This document shows, piece by piece, positions 41,467 through 52,193 of a DNA stretch of 64,000 bases (positions within the stretch are counted from its first letter, which is position 1; each line of letters begins with the position of its first letter). The notes beneath the pieces were generated by a model. It had not been told where the DNA came from, did no database searches, and saw only the letters and a program-made list of their open reading frames with translations. The position numbers and the translations under genes were made by a program. The stretch is from PALSA-660 sp963726435 (GTDB taxonomy: Bacteria > Actinomycetota > Coriobacteriia > Anaerosomatales > PALSA-660), in assembly GCA_963726435.1 (NCBI GenBank), contig CAVSCJ010000002.1:62001-126000 (forward strand), written 5' to 3'.

Positions 41467-42606
41467 ACAGACCATCATACGCGGCGACGATGCTCTCCAG
41501 CCCGAATTCCTCGCACGCGCGCTCGCGCGCGGCCGCGCCCCGGCGTGCGAGAGCCTCGGGATCGGCGGCCGCGGCGTCGATCGCCTGCGCCAGCGCGCGC
41601 GGGTCGTCTCTTCGCGACGATCCAGCCGGCGTCGGTTCCGACCGCGTCGGCGATCCCGCGGGTGTCGGTCCCGATGACCGGGAGGCCGCTCGCCATGGCC
41701 TCGAGCACGGAGCGGTTCAGCCCTTCGCGCACGCTGGTCAGGAGCAGGGCGTCGCTCGCCGCGAGAACGGCGGGGATGTCGCGCCGGTAGCCCGCGAAGG
41801 TCACGCGGTCCGTGAGGCCGAGACGCTCGACCTGCGCGCGGACGCGGCCCTCGAGCGGCCCGTCGCCCACGAGGGCGAGATGCGCGCGGCCGTCGCGGAC
41901 CTTGCGAGAACGCGTCGACGGCCAGCGAGTGGCGCTTCACCGCGCCGAACTCCGCGACCATCGTGACGAAGGAAGCGCTCGCCGGGTCGCGAGCCGCCTC
42001 CGAGTTCCGGCTCGGACTCGCGCGGCCTCCTCGGCCGGCACGGCGCCGGGCGCGAACTGCTCGGCAGTCGACTCCGATGCCGGGGATGAGGCGGACGCGG
42101 TCGCGCTCGATGCCGCCGAGCGCGCGAGCGGCCTCGAGGTCCTCGCGATTGACCGTGACGAGGTAGTCGGTCCATCGCGACGCGATGCGCTCCATCGTGC
42201 GGAAGAGCGCGTGCGGCACGAGCCGCCTGCCCGCGGTAGAAGTGGAAGCCGTGGCAGGTGTAGATCACCACCGGCGCTCCAGGGTGCCGGCGCAGCGAGC
42301 GCAGCGCGTAGCGGGTCACGAACGACGCGACGGGCGTGTGGACGTGGACGATGTCGTAGTCGCCCGCCGTCACGATCTCGCGTACCCGGCGTGCCGCGCC
42401 GAGCAGGTTCGACGGCGCCAAGCGGGTTGCGGCTCCAAGCGACGTCGAAGCGCTTGTCGAAGTGGCTCGTCGAGGTGGGCGTCGGAGGTCGCTCCGTTGG
42501 CGAGCGCGTCGACGCGCCAGCCCTGCGCGCGGAAGTGATCGGCGAAGGGGAGGAGGAACGCCTCGAGCGTGATCGGCACGGTGGTGACGAAGAGAGCGGA
42601 AGGCAT
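41438..42606 (-). CDS. GT4 family glycosyltransferase, several frameshifts
   Basis: Cytoplasmic retaining glycosyltransferase, about 385 aa. Start ATG 42604-42606 gives MPSALFVTTVPITLEAFLLP. Visible parts: DYDIVHVHTPVASFVTRYAL, VIYTCHGFHFYRG, RVRLIPGIGVD, MGDGPLEGRVRAQVERLGL, FAGYRRDIPAVLAASD and LLTSVREGLNRSVLEAMASG, the GT4 nucleotide-binding block. The end reads EEFGLESIVAAYDGLYG and stops at 41438-41440. Frame changes near 42470, 42225, 42050, 41910 and 41615. Its place directly before the PglC-like gene matches PglA, which adds the second sugar. Confidence 0.83.
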
Positions 42607-44056
42607 CAGACTGTGCCCCCGTGCCGGCCCGACCACCGAGCTCCATCCCACCAGGCCACCGCACCCGTCTCCGGTCCCTTGCTGGCGTCGAGGACGATTC
42701 CGAGCGATGCCGATCGGAGTGTCAAGGCGACCAGCGCGAGGGTGATCCAGAAGTACTCCGCGTAGTAGAAGACATTGAAGAAGGACATCGCGAAGAACGC
42801 ACACGCGGCTGCTATCCCCGAGACGTCCACCCCGGACCTTGAGAGCGCCTTCGCCTTGGGCAGAAGGTACAGAAGGAACCCGACCATGATGAGCTCAGCG
42901 ACCAGTCCCAAGACGCCCGTCTCGGCGGGGATCGAGAAAGGCATCTGATGCCCGTCGGTGACAGGCGAGATGGCCACACGGGGGTCCCTGTATTGCGGAT
43001 ACGTCGACATGAACGCACTGATGCCGATGCCGACGATCGGGTGGTCTTTGAGCATCTTCAGCGAGACCTCGCTCAGATACAGACGATCCATCGCCGATCG
43101 ATCGTTCCTGAACGCGTAGACGGGACTCGCCCTGTCCGCAATGCCGGGAACGATCAGTAGCCCGGCGGTCAGCGCCAGGACCACGATGACGGACGCTGCC
43201 GTTGTCCGACGGTCCGGGCTCGCGATCAAGGTCAGCACCAGGAGACCGACAAGAGTCCGACGAGGCCCTCGCGGGAGAAGGTCAGAGCAAGGGCCAAGGA
43301 ACAGACGAGACCCGCGGCGGCCCATGCGAGCCTATCTCGAACCGTTCGACTCCGCAGTACGCGCTCGGCGACAATGACGGCGGCCAGAGCCAGCAGCACG
43401 GCCAGTGAGTTCGGGTTGGCGAAGAAGGCCGAGACGCGGACAGGGAAGAGACTGCTGCCGGTCGGGTGGCTTTCGAGCAGAGGCACGGGAAAGTGCGGAA
43501 CGACCGCTTGCCCGATGGCGACGACCGCCGAGACCACGCCGACGAAGACCACGATCGCGCGCAAACGTGGCCCGGACCCTTCGGGTGGAGTCGCTCGAGA
43601 CAGCAGCGCGTACATCCCCACGAGGGCTGCGATCTCCACCGCGCCGACCAGCGATCGGGCGACGTCTTGCGAGAGAGGTACGGAGACGACGGCTGCGGCG
43701 AGGAACATCAGAATGCCGACGTCCCAGACTGTGAGCCGTTGCCACCCGGCATCACGGCGACGGGCCAACCTGTACACCATGCCGAGAAGCGATGCTGTCA
43801 GCACGACCTGAAAGACGGTCAGCGTCTGCGGCTCCGTCGCAAGGATCCCGAACGAGTCCAGAGCGGGGGTGGCAGCGACCAAGATGAGGCTCGCCTGAGG
43901 GCTGACGGCTGCGATGCCTGCGCCGGCCAGAGTCAGGATCGCCAGAACGGTCACATAGTCGCTGCTGCCATTCAGGGAGAACGCGCACGCGAGCATCAAT
44001 GCGACCACGGCCCACGCTGCACGGATCAGTCTCGTGTCAACGGCTGTCGGGTTCAT
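42606..44056 (-). CDS. O-antigen polymerase/ligase (Wzy-like), one frameshift
   Basis: Integral membrane protein of about 484 aa with roughly eleven helices. Wzy/WaaL features: ALTFSREGLVGLL before a helix and the external loop with RLYLSEVSLKMLKDHPIVG followed by GIGISAFMSTYPQYR. Start ATG 44054-44056 overlaps the stop of the GT2 gene; its own stop overlaps the GT4 ATG (ATGA). Frame change near 43250: the first frame ends LSVSWC while the other continues LVLTLIASPDRRTTAA. Likely polymerises the lipid-linked repeat unit outside the membrane. Confidence 0.83.
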
Positions 44057-44930
44057 TTGAACTCATCCGCCCAGTCCCTGCGGCGCGAGCCTATCTGCCG
44101 ACGCCACAGCCCCGACTTCATGTCCTCCGCGGGCGTGAACGCGACACTCCCGGCGTGGATGGAGGGGATCAGCCGGGCGCCCATCAGGCGCTGCCTCACG
44201 TAGAAGATCGAGCGCTGCCGGTCGTACTCGGGGCCGAGGTGCAGGTCGTACATGGGCCGGAGCCGCTCGAGGTCGGCGAAGTTGACGTCCTTGATCGTCG
44301 CCGACTTCCGCTCGAGCTGCTGACGATCGATCGACAGGATGCGGTCGATCCGGCCGAAGCGCCGCCCCTGTGAGGCGAGCCGGAGCCACAGCTCGTAGTC
44401 CATGGCGAAGTGGAATGAGGCGTCCAGCATCGGGTCGGAGAGCGCCCGCCGCCGCACGAAGGTGGACGGCTGCATGTGGAGGTTCACGGCCTTCTGCAGC
44501 TCGGCGATCGAAACGCGGCGCCCACAGCACCTGGATCGCCACGCCCTCGCCGGTTGTCTGCAGGCAGTGACCGTAGACGACGTCGATGTCGGGGTGCGCA
44601 GGGAAGTACGCGACGACATCGTCGATCGACCCGACAGTCGAAGTAGGCGTCGTCGGAGTTGAGCCAGCCGATGATCTCGCCTCGGGACTCCCGAAACGCC
44701 TTGTTCACCGCGTCGGCCTGCCCTGCGTCCGGCTCGCTCCGCCACCGTATGGAGTCGCCGGCCTCGCGCAGGATGTCGACGCTGCCATCGGTCGAATCGC
44801 CGTCCATGACGATGTGCTCGACGTGCGGATAGGTCTGGCATGCCACCGAGCGCAGGTCGTCAGGCAGGAATGCCGCCTGGTTGAACGATGGCGTGAGGAT
44901 CGAGACCACGGGAAGGTTCTGGGTCAGCAC
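44053..44930 (-). CDS. GT2 family glycosyltransferase, frameshifted
   Basis: GT-A fold glycosyltransferase, about 290 aa. N-terminus VSILTPSFNQAAFLPDDLRS, then EHIVMDGDSTDGSVDILR, SEPDAGQADAVNKAF, and the metal-binding region GWLNSDDAYFDCR. The second half has MDYELWLRLASQGRRFG, as in many GT2 enzymes of capsule loci. Frame changes near 44640 and 44520. GTG 44928-44930 is my start; the frame is open further upstream to 45071. Very similar in motifs to the GT2 at 46024, probably a paralogue. Overlaps the polymerase gene by 4 bases. Confidence 0.83.
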
Positions 44931-45085
44931 GCCGGGCTCGTCTCTCGGCACGTACGAGGGCCGATCGGGGACAGCGGGTCGCGAGACAACGGTACCAGAA
45001 GGTACGCGCCGCAGCCGAGGGTGCGACCGGTACGTGTCTCGGAAGGTATGCTTGTACGGGTGGCGGGCCACGAAGGGCTTCGACG

Positions 45086-46033
45086 ATGTCGGACAGGATC
45101 GGCGTGCTTGATCTACCAGGTCGACTGGTCCTCGACCTCATGTACGGCAGAACGCCCCCGCCCGGCGGCGCCTATCGGCGCGCTGTCAGGTGGGACGAGG
45201 AGGGGAGCGCGATCGCGCGCGAAGTCCTCTCGTCGGACAGGCCTGCCCTGATCGCCAGACTTGGATCGTCCGAGCTGGCCTGCGTGAGCTTCTACACCCG
45301 GTGGCGCGCCGGAAAGGCCGTTCGGCTCGGGTACCCGCGCGCGCTGCGTCGCGTCATGCGCGTGAACGCCGGCGTGTTCCCCACCGACGACGCGGCTCTC
45401 GACAGGTTCTCACAGGTCTTCCTGGATTCGGTCTCCAAGACGGATGTCATGGGGGTGTGGTTCAACCGGAACGAGGATCGGATCGTCGGTCACTTCTGTC
45501 CCGAGGCGAGGCTGGTCCAACTGGAGGCGCTCAACTGCGTGCTGCGCGAGGATCCCTGGAGCGCGGGACTCGCCGGGAAGGTCGTGTTGGTCGTCCATCC
45601 CTTCGCGCGCACGATCGAGTCCCAGTACCTGACTCGCCGTTCGCTGCTGTTCGACAATCCGAGGGTGCTGCCCGAGTTCGAGCTGAAGACTCTCGTCGCC
45701 GTCCAGTCCGGTGCGGGCAACGAGTGCGGCTATGGGGATTGGTTCGACGCTCTCGAGCATATGCGCGAGGAGGTCGCACGCATCGACTTCGACGTCGCCA
45801 TCGTCGGCGCCGGCGCCTACGGTCTCCCTCTTGCAGCCGCGGTGAAGGACCTCGGCCGGCAGGCCGTGCACCTCGGCGGCGCCACGCAGTTGCTGTTCGG
45901 CATCAGGGGTCGCCGGTGGGAGGTGGAGTCGCCGGACGACATCGCGCCGCTGTTCAACGAACACTGGGTCCGTCCGTCGGCTGAGGAGACTCCGCGGGGA
46001 AGCTCCTCGGTCGAAGGCGGCTGCTACTGGTAG
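45086..46033 (+). CDS. unknown protein of glycan locus, possibly GT-D-type glycosyltransferase
   Basis: 315-aa soluble protein, intact. The segment ALIARLGSSELACVSFY resembles the start of the GT-D/DUF1792 fold, where a Gly-Asp/Ser-Glu element binds the nucleotide sugar. Later ARIDFDVAIVGAGAYGLPLA and LGGATQLLFGIRGRRWE look like a second Rossmann-like segment. It ends EGGCYW. Assignment to glycosyltransferase is tentative. It lies alone on the plus strand between two minus-strand GT2 genes and its 3' end overlaps the convergent one by 10 bases. TATGCT at 45047-45052 may be a -10. Confidence 0.55.
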   Translation: MSDRIGVLDLPGRLVLDLMYGRTPPPGGAYRRAVRWDEEGSAIAREVLSSDRPALIARLGSSELACVSFYTRWRAGKAVRLGYPRALRRVMRVNAGVFPTDDAALDRFSQVFLDSVSKTDVMGVWFNRNEDRIVGHFCPEARLVQLEALNCVLREDPWSAGLAGKVVLVVHPFARTIESQYLTRRSLLFDNPRVLPEFELKTLVAVQSGAGNECGYGDWFDALEHMREEVARIDFDVAIVGAGAYGLPLAAAVKDLGRQAVHLGGATQLLFGIRGRRWEVESPDDIAPLFNEHWVRPSAEETPRGSSSVEGGCYW

Positions 46034-46894
46034 TCGGCAGGCCAGGCCTTGTTCCACGACAGCGCCTGTCTGCGGAAGATGTCCCAACGCCTCGTGCGCA
46101 CGTCGGTGAACGCGAGGTCGCGAGGGATCTTCGGGATGAGGAAGACCCCCATGAAGCGCCGCCAGGTGTAGAACCCCCACGAGAGGACGCGCTTGCCACG
46201 GGGGTAGCCTCGCCCGTGGGTCTCCGCGAGCCTTTCAAGGTCCGAGTGGAGCACGTCGGACATCGTCACGCCCTTGCGTGCGGCGTGCTGACGGTCGACG
46301 GCCACGATGCGCGGGATCCGGCGGAAGCGTCGGCCCTGAGCATCGAGCCGCAGCCACAGCTCGTAGTCCATCGCGAAGTCGAACGTGACGTCGAGCATCG
46401 GGTCGCTCAGTGCGGAGCGGCGGATGAACGCGACCGGCTGGCCGATGAAGTTGACGATGCGCAGCACGCGGCGCACGAAGGCCGGCACCCAGATCATCCA
46501 GATGATCGTGCCGTCCTCCGCGATCTGCGCGGCGTGTCCGTAGACGACGTCCACGTCCGGGTGGGAAATGAAGTACGCCACGATGTCCTCGACGACCCGG
46601 CAGTCGAAGTAGGCGTCGTCGGAGTTGAGCCAGCCGACGATCTCGCCTGCGGACTCGCGGAGGGCCTTGTTGACCGCGTCGGACTGCCCCGCGTCGGGCT
46701 CGCTGGTCCACCTCACGGAGTCGCCGGCGGCCCTCAGCACCTCGACGCTGCCGTCCGTCGAGCCGCCGTCCACCACGATGTGTTCGACGGCGGGGTAGGT
46801 CTGGCAAGCGACCGAGCGCAGGTTGTGCGGGCAGCCATGCCGCCTGGTTGAAGGACGGCGTGAGGACCGAGACAAGAGGGGTGGTGGAGGTCAC
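46024..46894 (-). CDS. GT2 family glycosyltransferase, one frameshift
   Basis: About 290-aa GT-A enzyme. VSVLTPSFNQAAW at the start, EHIVVDGGSTDGSVEVLR, SEPDAGQSDAVNKAL, GWLNSDDAYFDCRVV, then MDYELWLRLDAQGRRFR. Frame change near 46835. Start GTG 46892-46894 overlaps the SGNH gene stop (GTGA). Close relative of the GT2 at 44053, so the two probably arose by duplication and may act on neighbouring sugars. Confidence 0.87.
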
Positions 46895-47695
46895 GTGCGC
46901 CTCATCTCGGATCGGGTCACGGGCAGACGCGCAGAGATCGCCTCGGTAGCCAGTGGGAGGGCTGTCTGCGACACGTGCACGGAATCCATGTAGTAGCCTC
47001 GCTTCGGCAGTCCGTCGGGTCCGACCAGGCTGTCGAAGATGGATATCACCGGCACGCCATGCGGCTCGAGGCGGTCAGCCAGCAGGCCGTTGAAGGTTCT
47101 TGCTACGGCGTTGCGCTCACGCGCGGTTCCCCAGAAAGGATACTCGGAGTCTTCCTCTCCCGGGGCAACCTCGTTCGCTGGTATGACGCCCCAGACGCAG
47201 GTCGCGAACCCCATGGCCTGTACCTCGAGCACCACGCGGGCGTAGCGGTCGACGCACTCGGACACCACTTCCTCGGCGTCCCGCTCTTGCAGCTCGGCTT
47301 GCCTGAGGAGGTGATAGCGGCAGTCGATCTCGCCAAAGCAGAGCATGACTGTGCCGCCGGGTGGCACGGGACCGTATGCCAGCGTAGCCAGAAGCTTCTC
47401 GCGGCCCCGCGCGGTCGCCGCGAGATCGGAGAGACGATACGCGAGCACCGGACCGAGGCGGTATGCGCGGAAGCGACCGGAGGGGTCTCGTGAGGACCTC
47501 GGCCATGCATCGATCATCGAGTCTCCTTCCCGAGAAGAGCGATACGTGCGAGTCGCCGATGACGTGTACGACGCTACGCGAGCGCGTCGTGGAGGGAAGC
47601 AGGCACTTCAGTCGTGCCACGAGGGGCGCAGGGCGGACTGCCAGTCCGAACAGACCATCGAGCAGCCGACGGCTTCGCGAGACAGACGAATGCAC
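46891..47695 (-). CDS. SGNH/GDSL-type hydrolase-like protein, one frameshift
   Basis: About 267 aa. Block I reads VVHVIGDSHVSLFSG (Ser nucleophile in GDSH), a later FGEIDCRYHLL corresponds to the Gly/Asn blocks, and the C-terminal YYMDSVHVSQTA supplies the Asp-x-x-His pair. SGNH proteins in glycan loci add or remove acyl groups. Frame change near 47515, between the GDSH part and a segment beginning MIDAWPRSS. Start GTG 47693-47695. Coupled to the GT2 downstream and 4 bases after the methyltransferase gene. Confidence 0.75.
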
Positions 47696-47699
47696 GTCG

Positions 47700-48350
47700 C
47701 TACGACCTTCCCGGCGTCAAGCGTATCGAGTCCAGTTCGACCTCTACGTCGAGGTCAGGTTGCCATTCCTTGACCAAGGAGTTCACCTCTTCGAGGGTCG
47801 GATAGCCGGGGTCGGTGCCGAATAGGCGAGCATCATCGATGATGATCACGTTCCCAGTACCGCAACTCAGGATCTGCTTCAACTCTGCGACAACGGGTGT
47901 GTGGGAGGCGCCTCTGGCCGTCTCTGCTCCGGAGTAGTGGCCATCGAGCCAGAAGAGTGTGGGCTGGTCGAGCTCTCGCACTACGGCGGCGAGTGCGACC
48001 GCACTGTCGCCGTTGATCAGCGTTGTCTTGCCGGAGCGCCTGAATCTCCGACGGGCCTTCTGGTGGAGCTTGGCGCTCAACTCGATCGAGTAGATGGCGT
48101 CGAACTGCGGCATCATGGCTGCGACCATGTCGCCGTAGTACGTGCCGGTCTCCACGAGGATCCTCAGCCCGTATCGGTCAGAGAACTCTCGGAGAACCTG
48201 CTGTTTGATCGAGTGAGGCGGAGGGGCCGGCCTACCCCGCCGCTCCCAGGTCCTGACAGCGCCAGGCTGGGCCAATCTGACTGCGAGCGGGCGCAGCCAG
48301 TCGTAGAAGGGCGTCTTCCTCAGCATGTTGCCAATCATGCCCACGCGCAC
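47700..48350 (-). CDS. class I SAM-dependent methyltransferase-like protein
   Basis: 216-aa protein, intact. Residues 50-90 read LRILVETGTYYGDMVAAMMP, the glycine-containing SAM-binding loop, and IYSIELSAKLHQKARRRF ends strand 2 with the acidic residue. Later LFWLDGHYSGAE and NVIIIDDARLFG give the catalytic-side strands. Similar proteins occur in surface polysaccharide loci. Start is uncertain: GTG 48350, GTG 48344 or ATG 48338, with GAGGAG at about 48352-48357. Acceptor unknown. Confidence 0.72.
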   Translation of the reverse strand: MRVGMIGNMLRKTPFYDWLRPLAVRLAQPGAVRTWERRGRPAPPPHSIKQQVLREFSDRYGLRILVETGTYYGDMVAAMMPQFDAIYSIELSAKLHQKARRRFRRSGKTTLINGDSAVALAAVVRELDQPTLFWLDGHYSGAETARGASHTPVVAELKQILSCGTGNVIIIDDARLFGTDPGYPTLEEVNSLVKEWQPDLDVEVELDSIRLTPGRS

Positions 48351-48408
48351 TCCTCGTTCTCGACGACCCTGCGTGACTGCATAACCGGTGTGGAAGAGCG
48401 AGCATCAG

Positions 48409-49215
48409 TCAGAATGATCGGACCCTATCCCACGCGTATCTTGGGACCTTGCTGAGCTTCTGGGCGAACGGACTCCTCTGTGGCCCACCGTCAGGTAGCC
48501 ATCCGCGCACCCCGAAGGGCACTTCGATCCCGTGCTCGGCGAACAGGTCCTCGACCACGTCTCGCCGCCATCTCCCCCGGACAACGCCGGTCGGCATGTA
48601 GGGGATGACCTGCGCGTGGTTCTCGCTGTAGACGTCTCGGTCGACCGCCCAGATACGGCCCTGCGTGCGTGCGGCGCGCTTGGAGCCCCACGCCTCCATC
48701 TGCCACGGCGACTCATGCGGTCGAAGGTACTTGCGCATCCCGGTCTTGGTCCAGAGGCCGGCCTGCAGTGATATGCGGTACTTCGCTCTGCGCGAAACCG
48801 AGCAGAGCCACGCGTAGGCGGTCGGCTCGTAGGGGCCGGCACCCCCGCATTCCATCAGGCGCAGGCAATCGAGGTTCTCTGACTCGACGATCCGAGCGGC
48901 TTCGTCGACAACGTCGGTCCTCACCGTGTCGTACAGGAAGTAGTCATCCTGCAGGTAGAGGAACGTCTCGGTGGGGATGTGCTCGAGCGCCCGCAGCATG
49001 CACTCGCCCCAAGGGATGTGTGCTTCCCCAGGTCCTGCGATCTGCGTGCAGGACACCGCTACGTCCGGATGGACGAACACCTTGCGCTCTGTGTTGAGGA
49101 TCACCGATCGCGTCTGCGGCCAGTAGTCGCTGAGCAGGTGGAAGAACGGCGCCCAAGTGTCCTCGAAGCTGTCGGTGCTGTTCACGAAGACACTGTAGGC
49201 GGGCGTGTCGGTCAC
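48409..49215 (-). CDS. putative GT-A-type glycosyltransferase of unknown specificity
   Basis: 268-aa soluble protein, intact. VFVNSTDSFEDTWAPFFHLL at the N-terminus, TFLYLQDDYFLYDTV with an Asp-Asp metal motif in the middle, CLRLMECGGAGPYEPT, and SPWQMEAWGSKRAAR. The layout (start strand, DD motif, later aromatic acceptor region) suits a GT-A glycosyltransferase, but no exact family is recognised. GTG 49213-49215. First gene of a minus-strand run that continues with methyltransferase, SGNH and GT2. Confidence 0.6.
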   Translation of the reverse strand: MTDTPAYSVFVNSTDSFEDTWAPFFHLLSDYWPQTRSVILNTERKVFVHPDVAVSCTQIAGPGEAHIPWGECMLRALEHIPTETFLYLQDDYFLYDTVRTDVVDEAARIVESENLDCLRLMECGGAGPYEPTAYAWLCSVSRRAKYRISLQAGLWTKTGMRKYLRPHESPWQMEAWGSKRAARTQGRIWAVDRDVYSENHAQVIPYMPTGVVRGRWRRDVVEDLFAEHGIEVPFGVRGWLPDGGPQRSPFAQKLSKVPRYAWDRVRSF

Positions 49216-49316
49216 CCTCGGTGCCCCTGTCTCGACGCGATCGGATGCGACGGAGGGAAGCCGTCGCTCTCGGTGCGGCCTCCGGGCTCATGATAGCCTC
49301 GGCGCACTCTCTCCGT

Positions 49317-49325
49317 TGGTATGAT
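49317..49325 (+). promoter_or_regulatory. extended -10 promoter for GT2 gene
   Basis: TGGTATGAT, an extended -10 (TG-n-TATGAT), 50 bases before GTG 49375. Its overlap with the in-frame ATG at 49321 argues that translation starts downstream at the GTG. Confidence 0.4.
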
Positions 49326-49374
49326 TCGGAACGGTCGAGCATCTCGAGCATGGCCATGTTCGGAAGGCGCCGCA

Positions 49375-50196
49375 GTGCCCAAGCCGGCTGAGTCTCACAT
49401 AGACGAACCCGTCAGCGTCGTTGTCGTCATGCCGGCCTACAACGCCGCCAAGACGCTCGCGGCCACCTTCAACGCTATCCCGGCCGACAGCGTCCACCAT
49501 GTGATCCTCGTTGATGACGCCAGTCGAGACGACACGCTTGGCGTCGCTCACGCGCTCGAGATCACGGCGTTTCGTCACGAGAAGAACTTCGGCTATGGAG
49601 CCAACCAGAAGACGTGCTACGCCGAGGCACTCAAGACCCAGCATGGCATCGTGGTGATGCTTCACCCGGACTACCAGTACGACCCGACCCTGCTGCCCAC
49701 GCTCGTGGAACCGATCCTCGCACATGAAGCCGACGTCGTGTTCGGCTCGCGGCTGCTGGGCGCCAGTCCGATGGCGCAGGGCATGCCGTGGTGGAAGTAC
49801 TACGCGAACCGTGCCCTGACGTGGCTTGAGAATCAGGTCTTTGGCCTTCACCTCTCGGAGTATCACACCGGCTACCGTGCGTATTCGCGTGAGGCACTCG
49901 AGGGCGTCAACTTCCAGATGGACTCCGACAGCTTCGTGTTCGATCAGGAGATCGTCGCGCAGTTCGTGAACGCCGGATTCAGGATCGCCGAGGTCCCCGT
50001 CCCGACCCGCTACTTCTCCGAGGCCTCCTCGGCGAACTTCTGGCAGAGCTGCGTGTACGGGCTCTCGATACTTCGCGTCCTGACGCAGTACTCGCTGCAC
50101 AAGCACGGGCTGAGGCGCGACATCAAGTTGGACAGCCTCGGCCGGCGCTACGCCCAGGTGACCACGCAGGAGGATCCGGACGACGGCGGACAGTGA
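49375..50196 (+). CDS. GT2 glycosyltransferase, dolichyl/undecaprenyl-phosphate sugar synthase type
   Basis: 273-aa GT-A enzyme, intact. VVVVMPAYNAAKTLAATF, HVILVDDASRDDTLGVA, HEKNFGYGANQKTCYAEAL, MLHPDYQYDPTLLP (metal Asp) and FGSRLLGASPMAQGMPWWK. The C-terminal SYRYFSEASSANFWQSC-like segment is typical of polyprenyl-phosphate sugar synthases without membrane helices. Start GTG 49375 after GGAAGG (49361-49366). Could load a single sugar onto a lipid carrier for the GT39-like protein encoded next on the other strand. Confidence 0.88.
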   Translation: MPKPAESHIDEPVSVVVVMPAYNAAKTLAATFNAIPADSVHHVILVDDASRDDTLGVAHALEITAFRHEKNFGYGANQKTCYAEALKTQHGIVVMLHPDYQYDPTLLPTLVEPILAHEADVVFGSRLLGASPMAQGMPWWKYYANRALTWLENQVFGLHLSEYHTGYRAYSREALEGVNFQMDSDSFVFDQEIVAQFVNAGFRIAEVPVPTRYFSEASSANFWQSCVYGLSILRVLTQYSLHKHGLRRDIKLDSLGRRYAQVTTQEDPDDGGQ

Positions 50197-50200
50197 TCGT

Positions 50201-52190
50201 CTACCGCACGCGGTAGAGTCGGAGTACGATCTCGCCGGCTTCGACCGGCCCGTACAGGAGCTGGCCTCGGAGGGCCGACTCTGCCGCCGTTCGCGTCGGT
50301 TCATCTGACGGCGTGATCTCCACGATGACCTCGGGCGAGAAGCCGGGTGCCTTCACCTTGCCCTTGAACAGCGTGTTCCCGACGTAGGCCACGCGCTGTT
50401 CCGAGAGAAGCGGAAGCAGAGGCCAGATCGTGACATTGAGGGCCTCCGAGTCGATGCCGACTCTGGTGTAGCCGCCAGCTCGGATCGCATCGGCGATGTC
50501 CTTGTACGGGCGCTCCAGCCACGGAGCGTGCTCCGCGAAGCTCAAGTCGGCGTACGGCGTGTTCCAGTAGCCGACATCGCGGCTTCCGATCCGCACCGGA
50601 GTCATCGCGGGTGGCACCAGCCGATTGGTCGAGTTGAACAGCATCACGACCATGCCCCAGATGACCGATGCCCCCAGCACGACGAGTAGCAGCCCCATGG
50701 CGATGCGTCGACAGCCACGCTCCACCACGCCGAACGCGACCCCCGCGATGGGCACGAGCAGCAAGAGAGCGCCGAGCATGACACGGTTGACGTAGTAGCT
50801 GTAGCCGATCAGGCCGGCCGTCAGGAAGAGCGCGGCTCCCGCACACAGCAGATACCAGCGCTCGCGCCCGTTGTCGGTGTCTCGGTTGAACAGAAGGATG
50901 AACGCTGCCGCGGCGACAAGCAGGATCGTGAACGGCGACGGCCCCACGTCGTGATAGGTCACTCGATGATCGAGGGCGTACGGATCGAGCATGTTGCGAT
51001 CCATCGTGCCCGGGTTCTCCGAGTCGCCGCCATAGGCGCCTATGAGGCTGCGAAAGCCGGCTGCCAGTGCCGCGGTTGGCACTGTCGCTCGGCGTCGAGA
51101 GCATCATCGAGGTGTTCTTGAGCGCGTTCGTCACGAGCGCCGAGGGGCTGCGATCGGCGACCAGAAGGCCGGAGTTGCCTCCCGGCGCGCTGAAGCCGAT
51201 CACGTCGCCGTCGAGCAGTCGGGCGTTGTCGACGTACCATCCGGATACGATCACGAGCGTGATGAGGACCACGGCACCTGCGACTCCGGCCGTGCGAAGC
51301 AGTCCGTCTCGGCGCGCGGCCGCGATGGCGAGCCACAGCAGAAACGGCGCAAGGGCCAGATACGCCGTCGGCTTGCTGAGAACCGCAAGCCCCAGTGCAC
51401 TTCCCATCCAGAGGGCCCACCACCACGCGCCGCCACGGTCTTGAGGACGCTCGGCGATGTAGTCGACGATCCAGTAGACGCCTGCAAGGCCCCAGAATGC
51501 GCACACGAGGTCGTTCTGGGTGGTTGACGCTTGCAGGATCGCCATCGCCGTTGCGGCGGCTGCAATGGCGGCGAACTGCTGACCGTGCCGGTCGGCACCC
51601 AGCCGCCGCGCGATCAGCGAGACCGTCATGATCGAGAAGAGGTACGCGAGCCACTGCACGATGTTGCTGAGCCGGTCGGTGCCGCCAGCGAGGATCTTGA
51701 ACTGCAAGATGCAGTACTCGGCGAACGGACTCGCGAAGATCTGACGTCCCTCAGGGGTGGCGTATCGTGCGACGGACTGGTTCTGGAACCAGAAGAAGAC
51801 GCGCGGCATGTGATAGGCCAAGCTGTCACTGTTGATGATGGGATACAGCAGTGCCGAGGCCAGAGTCCCCAGGGCGAAGCCGCCGAGCACCAGGGCTGTC
51901 ACCCACTCCCAGCGCCCCCAATGCCCAGGAACGAGTGATCGAAGCCCCCGAAGCCCCACGGCGATGCGTGGTCTGAGGGTGGCGACAAGTACGATGAGGA
52001 GCGCCGTCCAGCACGCCGCGAGCGGACCAAGGGACAACGCGTCGAACAGCGACAGCACCTCGGTGAAGACCAGGATCGCCACGCCCACTACCGTGGCGGC
52101 CACCAGAGCGCCTTCTCGAGCCGGCCGCCTATCGCCAAGCCGAGCCAGGAAGACCGCCGCCCAGACAGTGGCCGGAAGGACCAGCAGCAT
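50201..52190 (-). CDS. GT39/PMT-like membrane glycosyltransferase, one frameshift
   Basis: About 662-aa protein with ten or more membrane helices, first LVLPATVWAAVFLARLG. External loop after helix 3 reads YPIINSDSLAYHMPRVFFWF, with the acidic residue and His typical of lipid-phosphosugar-dependent GT-C enzymes, and LSKPTAYLALAPFLLWL later. C-terminal 150 residues are a soluble extracytoplasmic domain. Frame change near 51080: the first frame ends MMLSTPSDS, the other begins PTAALAAGFRSLIGAYGG. Start ATG 52188-52190, 3 bases after the flippase stop. Probably adds a sugar outside the membrane. Confidence 0.8.
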
Positions 52191-52193
52191 CGT

